From the NCBI GenBank assembly GCA_902787685.1, contig CADAHH010000005.1:82506-146505 (forward strand): DNA of 64,000 bases. The letters are read 5' to 3'. Positions within the stretch are counted from its first letter, which is position 1. Each line of letters starts with the position of its first letter. Source of the stretch: an uncultured Eubacteriales bacterium. Lineage in GTDB: Bacteria > Bacillota > Clostridia > TANB77 > CAG-508. Below the pieces are notes generated by a model, which saw only the letters and a list, made by a program, of their open reading frames with translations, ran no database searches and was not told the DNA's origin. This document shows, piece by piece, positions 61,037-64,000 of the stretch. The position numbers were made by a program, and so were the translations under genes.

Positions 61037-62716
61037 ATGCAGAAAAAAGGCTATGTAAGCTTTGTATTACATGCACATCTTCCTTTTATTCATCACCCTG
61101 AAAGTGATGATTATTTAGAAGAATCTTGGTTATATGAAGCAATTTCAGAAACATATTTGCCATTACTAAAATATTTTAAAATGCTAGTAGATGAAAAAGT
61201 AAATTTCAGAATTACTATGAGTATGACTCCTCCTCTACTTTCAATGCTTGACAGCAAATTATTACAACAAAAATATATTAAATATTTAGAAAATCTAATA
61301 GAGCTTTCTGAAAAAGAAATCAAAAGAACTACATTTAATCAAAAAATGAATAACCTTTCTCACTATTATTTTGAAAGATATTCTGAAGATTTACGATTAT
61401 ACAGAGATGTATATAATTGTGATATTATCTCTCAATTTAAACATTTTCAAGATATTGGAGTTTTAGAGATAATCACATGTGGTGCAACTCATGGATATTT
61501 TCCTATTTTATATGTAAATGAAAAAACAGTTAGGGCACAAATTGCTGTTGGGGTACAAACTTATGAAAGATTTTTTGGAAGAAAACCACGTGGTATTTGG
61601 CTTCCTGAATGTGGATATGTTCCAGAAGCTGATAAATATTTAAGAGAATTTGGATTAGATTATGCTATTGTCGAATCTCATGGTGTTTTATATGCTAACC
61701 CTACTCCAATTTATGGAACTTTGGCTCCAATAGTTTCTCCAGATGGTTTTACAGTTTTTGGTCGAGATATGGAATCTTCTAGGCAGGTTTGGAGTTCTAT
61801 TAATGGCTATCCGGGTGATTTTAATTATAGAGATTTTTATAAAGATATTGGATATGAAACAGATTATGAATATATAAAACCATATATTGCACATAATGGT
61901 GTAAGAGTTCATACTGGAATAAAATATCACAGAATTACTGGAAAAACTGACAATAAAGACATTTATGATATTGGGTGGGCAAAAGATTCAGCAGAAAAGC
62001 AAGCTGGTCACTTTTTAAATTCTAGAACTAATCAAATAGAAAATGCATCAAAATATATGGATAAGCCCCCTATCGTCCTTTGCCCATATGATGCTGAGCT
62101 TTATGGTCATTGGTGGTATGAAGGTCCTTATTGGCTATACATATTATTTAAAAAGATTTATTATGATGAATGTAATTTTGAATTAATTACACCTTCCGAA
62201 TATATAGATAAATATCCTTTAATTCAACAATGTACACCTTGTAGATCTAGTTGGGGTGCCAATGGATATAGTGAAGTTTGGCTTAATCCAAGTAATGATT
62301 ATGCACATAAGCATCTTCATAAAGCAGGAGATAGAATGTGTGAACTTGCATACAATTTTAGAAATGTAAAATCTGATTTAGATCAATTAGAATATGAAAT
62401 ATCTGAATTAAGAAAACAGAAAAAAAGTATAACAAAAATTACATCTACTAAAAAATATAAAGACTTAAAATTACAACTAAGAGCCTTAAATCAAGCAGCT
62501 CGTGAATTATTACTTCTTCAAAGCAGTGACTGGCTATTTATTATAACAAATAATACAATGGTAGACTATGCTCATCGCAGAATCAAAGACCATACTGGTA
62601 GATTTACTAGATTATATAATGAATTAAATTCAGGCAAAATTGATAAAAAATTTCTGGAAGAAATTGAACTTAAAGATGCAATTTTTCCAGATATTGATTA
62701 TAGAATATATTTATAA
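61037..62716 (+). CDS. Family GH57 1,4-alpha-glucan branching enzyme
   Basis: Introduces alpha-1,6 branches in glycogen-like glucan. It has 559 residues with an N-terminal HAHLPF motif at 12-17 and a catalytic nucleophile Glu191 in GIWLPECGY. The acid/base is Asp352 in CPYDAELYGHWW, followed by YEGPYWL. SSWGANGYSEVWLNPSNDY follows, then a helical C-terminal domain with DWLFI and DYAHRR. All of this fits GH57 branching enzymes rather than amylases. GAAAGGA precedes the ATG. A terminator follows directly. Confidence 0.92.
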   Translation: MQKKGYVSFVLHAHLPFIHHPESDDYLEESWLYEAISETYLPLLKYFKMLVDEKVNFRITMSMTPPLLSMLDSKLLQQKYIKYLENLIELSEKEIKRTTFNQKMNNLSHYYFERYSEDLRLYRDVYNCDIISQFKHFQDIGVLEIITCGATHGYFPILYVNEKTVRAQIAVGVQTYERFFGRKPRGIWLPECGYVPEADKYLREFGLDYAIVESHGVLYANPTPIYGTLAPIVSPDGFTVFGRDMESSRQVWSSINGYPGDFNYRDFYKDIGYETDYEYIKPYIAHNGVRVHTGIKYHRITGKTDNKDIYDIGWAKDSAEKQAGHFLNSRTNQIENASKYMDKPPIVLCPYDAELYGHWWYEGPYWLYILFKKIYYDECNFELITPSEYIDKYPLIQQCTPCRSSWGANGYSEVWLNPSNDYAHKHLHKAGDRMCELAYNFRNVKSDLDQLEYEISELRKQKKSITKITSTKKYKDLKLQLRALNQAARELLLLQSSDWLFIITNNTMVDYAHRRIKDHTGRFTRLYNELNSGKIDKKFLEEIELKDAIFPDIDYRIYL

Positions 62717-62743
62717 TTCCCAATTATTAATTGGGGATTTTTT
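62717..62743 (+). terminator. Terminator after the branching enzyme gene
   Basis: TCCCAATTA and TAATTGGGGA form a short stem followed by TTTTTT, immediately after the stop codon. Confidence 0.85.
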
Positions 62744-62835
62744 AATCGAAACAAAGAGCTGTTTATCTACTGCTTTTTTCAAAATCCCCATTTTTCTTAT
62801 TAATATTAAATTTGTAGTTCCTGATAACACTAGTT

Positions 62836-64000
62836 TTAGTTTCCAGACCTGCTTACTATAAGGTATGGGCGAGAACCAAACGTGTCACTGTAGTCAGAGT
62901 TGGAACTGGTACCATTATGCCATCCAATTGCTGAGTTGGTTTCGTAATTTCCCCCCCTTATGGAACGACTGATGGTATCATTGGCCTCAGCTAACCATTC
63001 ATAGGAATTTCCCAATAGATCATATATGTTTTTTATTTTATCATTAAATGTAGTACTTCCTTTTTTTGTTGCCCCTGTTATTCTACTTGTATTTCTACTT
63101 GTACCATCTCTTCTTGTACTACTATTTACTTTTATTCCTCTTGCTACCATCCAATTAAGCATGCTATCCCATTGACTTCCCCATATCATTCCTGATTTTA
63201 CATTTGAATCTAAATTTGTTACTAGTGTTTTTGCATCTGCTTCAAATTTCTTTTGCCTTGCATATAATCCATACCACAAATTTTTTGTACTTCCTGTTAC
63301 TATATCAGTATTTTTTATAGATGTCTGTCCTGCAATTACTCTTGTTTTCCCATCTACCAAACTTGATTCATATCTTCCAATCCAAAATCCACCATAATAC
63401 TCTACACTTTTTACCATCTCGTTATAGTCTTTTTGCATTGTATCTAAAAATGTTGTTGCATCTATATATTTTGCTGCTTGGTCTGTTAATATTGCTGTTA
63501 TTGTATTTAAATAAGTCACTCTAGCATCGCATCCGTTTCTATCTGGCTCTCTATCCCTATCAGTTGCACCTTGTCCATAATTTGACATCTGTCCACTATT
63601 AGGGGTTGTATTATAAGTGTCATATAATACTCCTTCATAATTTGGATTATTTGCATCTGCTGATGCATATCCTGGTGCAGTTGCAACTTTATACATTGGT
63701 TTATTTGCTTGGTCTACCGGTATCCATACAAATTGATCATATTTAGTTTGTATATCATATACTGTGTTTGTGCTAAAAGCATCTCCTGTTGCTCTTGTTG
63801 TCCAATCTGGTGTTACTCCATCTGGTATTAGATATATTACTAATCCATCATCTATATTTTGTTCTCCTGTTATTCCGGATACTGTAAATCCTGCTGGGAT
63901 TGTTGCTTTCTTTTTACTTGTTGATAAATCTGTATAATTATCTTTTACTGTTTCTGTTGATCTTTCTCCTACTAATAATGGTCCTGTAATTGTTAGTTCT
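62836..64000 (-). CDS. FGE/sulfatase-modifying-factor-like surface protein (5' end beyond window)
   Basis: The frame stays open from 62836 to the window edge, so the gene is partial; an internal ATG at 63696 is not its start. The visible part has a beta-rich N-terminal segment (IPAGFTVSGITGEQNIDDGL) leading into YDQFVWIPVDQA. A formylglycine-generating-enzyme-like domain follows: GGFWIGRYESS, GSQWDSMLNWMVARG, NIYDLLGNSYEWLAEA, SIRGGNYE and FGSRPYLIV. True enzymes need paired cysteines that I do not see; only one Cys appears in the visible part. It is more likely a secreted, non-catalytic ligand-binding version. Confidence 0.75.
   Translation of the reverse strand, partial: ELTITGPLLVGERSTETVKDNYTDLSTSKKKATIPAGFTVSGITGEQNIDDGLVIYLIPDGVTPDWTTRATGDAFSTNTVYDIQTKYDQFVWIPVDQANKPMYKVATAPGYASADANNPNYEGVLYDTYNTTPNSGQMSNYGQGATDRDREPDRNGCDARVTYLNTITAILTDQAAKYIDATTFLDTMQKDYNEMVKSVEYYGGFWIGRYESSLVDGKTRVIAGQTSIKNTDIVTGSTKNLWYGLYARQKKFEADAKTLVTNLDSNVKSGMIWGSQWDSMLNWMVARGIKVNSSTRRDGTSRNTSRITGATKKGSTTFNDKIKNIYDLLGNSYEWLAEANDTISRSIRGGNYETNSAIGWHNGTSSNSDYSDTFGSRPYLIVSRSGN

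Overview
The window reads as chromosome of a low-GC, spore-forming member of the Clostridia, probably an anaerobic gut lineage. The evidence is the very AT-rich DNA, strong AGGAGG-type ribosome binding sites, single-membrane envelope genes (a dlt-like operon, a TagGH-type exporter, a CpsBCD tyrosine-kinase module), and sporulation families (SpoVG, YunB, a SPOCS-LysM protein). Most genes are on the minus strand. No rRNA, tRNA, CRISPR array or prophage was seen.

Layout. 0-16 kb is housekeeping: smpB, class II aldolase, an EamA transporter, recG (frameshifted), a phosphoesterase, tsaD, a threonylcarbamoyl-AMP synthase, carB and carA. carA and carB are split by a compact locus at 14.09-14.43 kb. 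It looks like a par/Fst-style type I toxin-antitoxin system: a 40-residue cationic amphipathic peptide, a convergent antisense RNA, a shared bidirectional terminator, and direct repeats over the peptide's start region. 16-23 kb has a VanW protein, a D,D-carboxypeptidase and a dlt-like acylation operon in the order A-C-B-D. 23-47 kb is a large envelope cluster: Wzz/CpsC, BY-kinase, PHP phosphatase, galE, ABC exporter, six glycosyltransferase-type genes, two DUF6020-like membrane proteins, and two secreted hydrolases that each carry three ricin-type lectin modules. 47-53 kb holds a purine nucleoside phosphorylase, sporulation genes and prmC. 53-59.5 kb is a division and wall block: pgsA, ctpA, two M23 peptidases, ftsX (frameshifted), ftsE. 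59.7-64 kb holds a DUF4912 protein with a histone-H1-like tail, a GH57 branching enzyme and a truncated FGE-like surface protein.

The intergenic regions are densely filled with palindromic elements. There are at least four families: A near 0.1, 15.8 and 16.7 kb; B at seven sites; C near 0.8 and 21.5 kb; D at 53.3 kb. A GGGAC/GTCCC family often wraps around B. In many copies the outer arms are perfectly complementary within the copy but differ between copies. Some elements are nested, and the site at 48.07-48.30 kb has three layers. The type I locus and this nested palindrome landscape are the most unusual things here.

All family names come from recognising motifs by eye; no database search was run.
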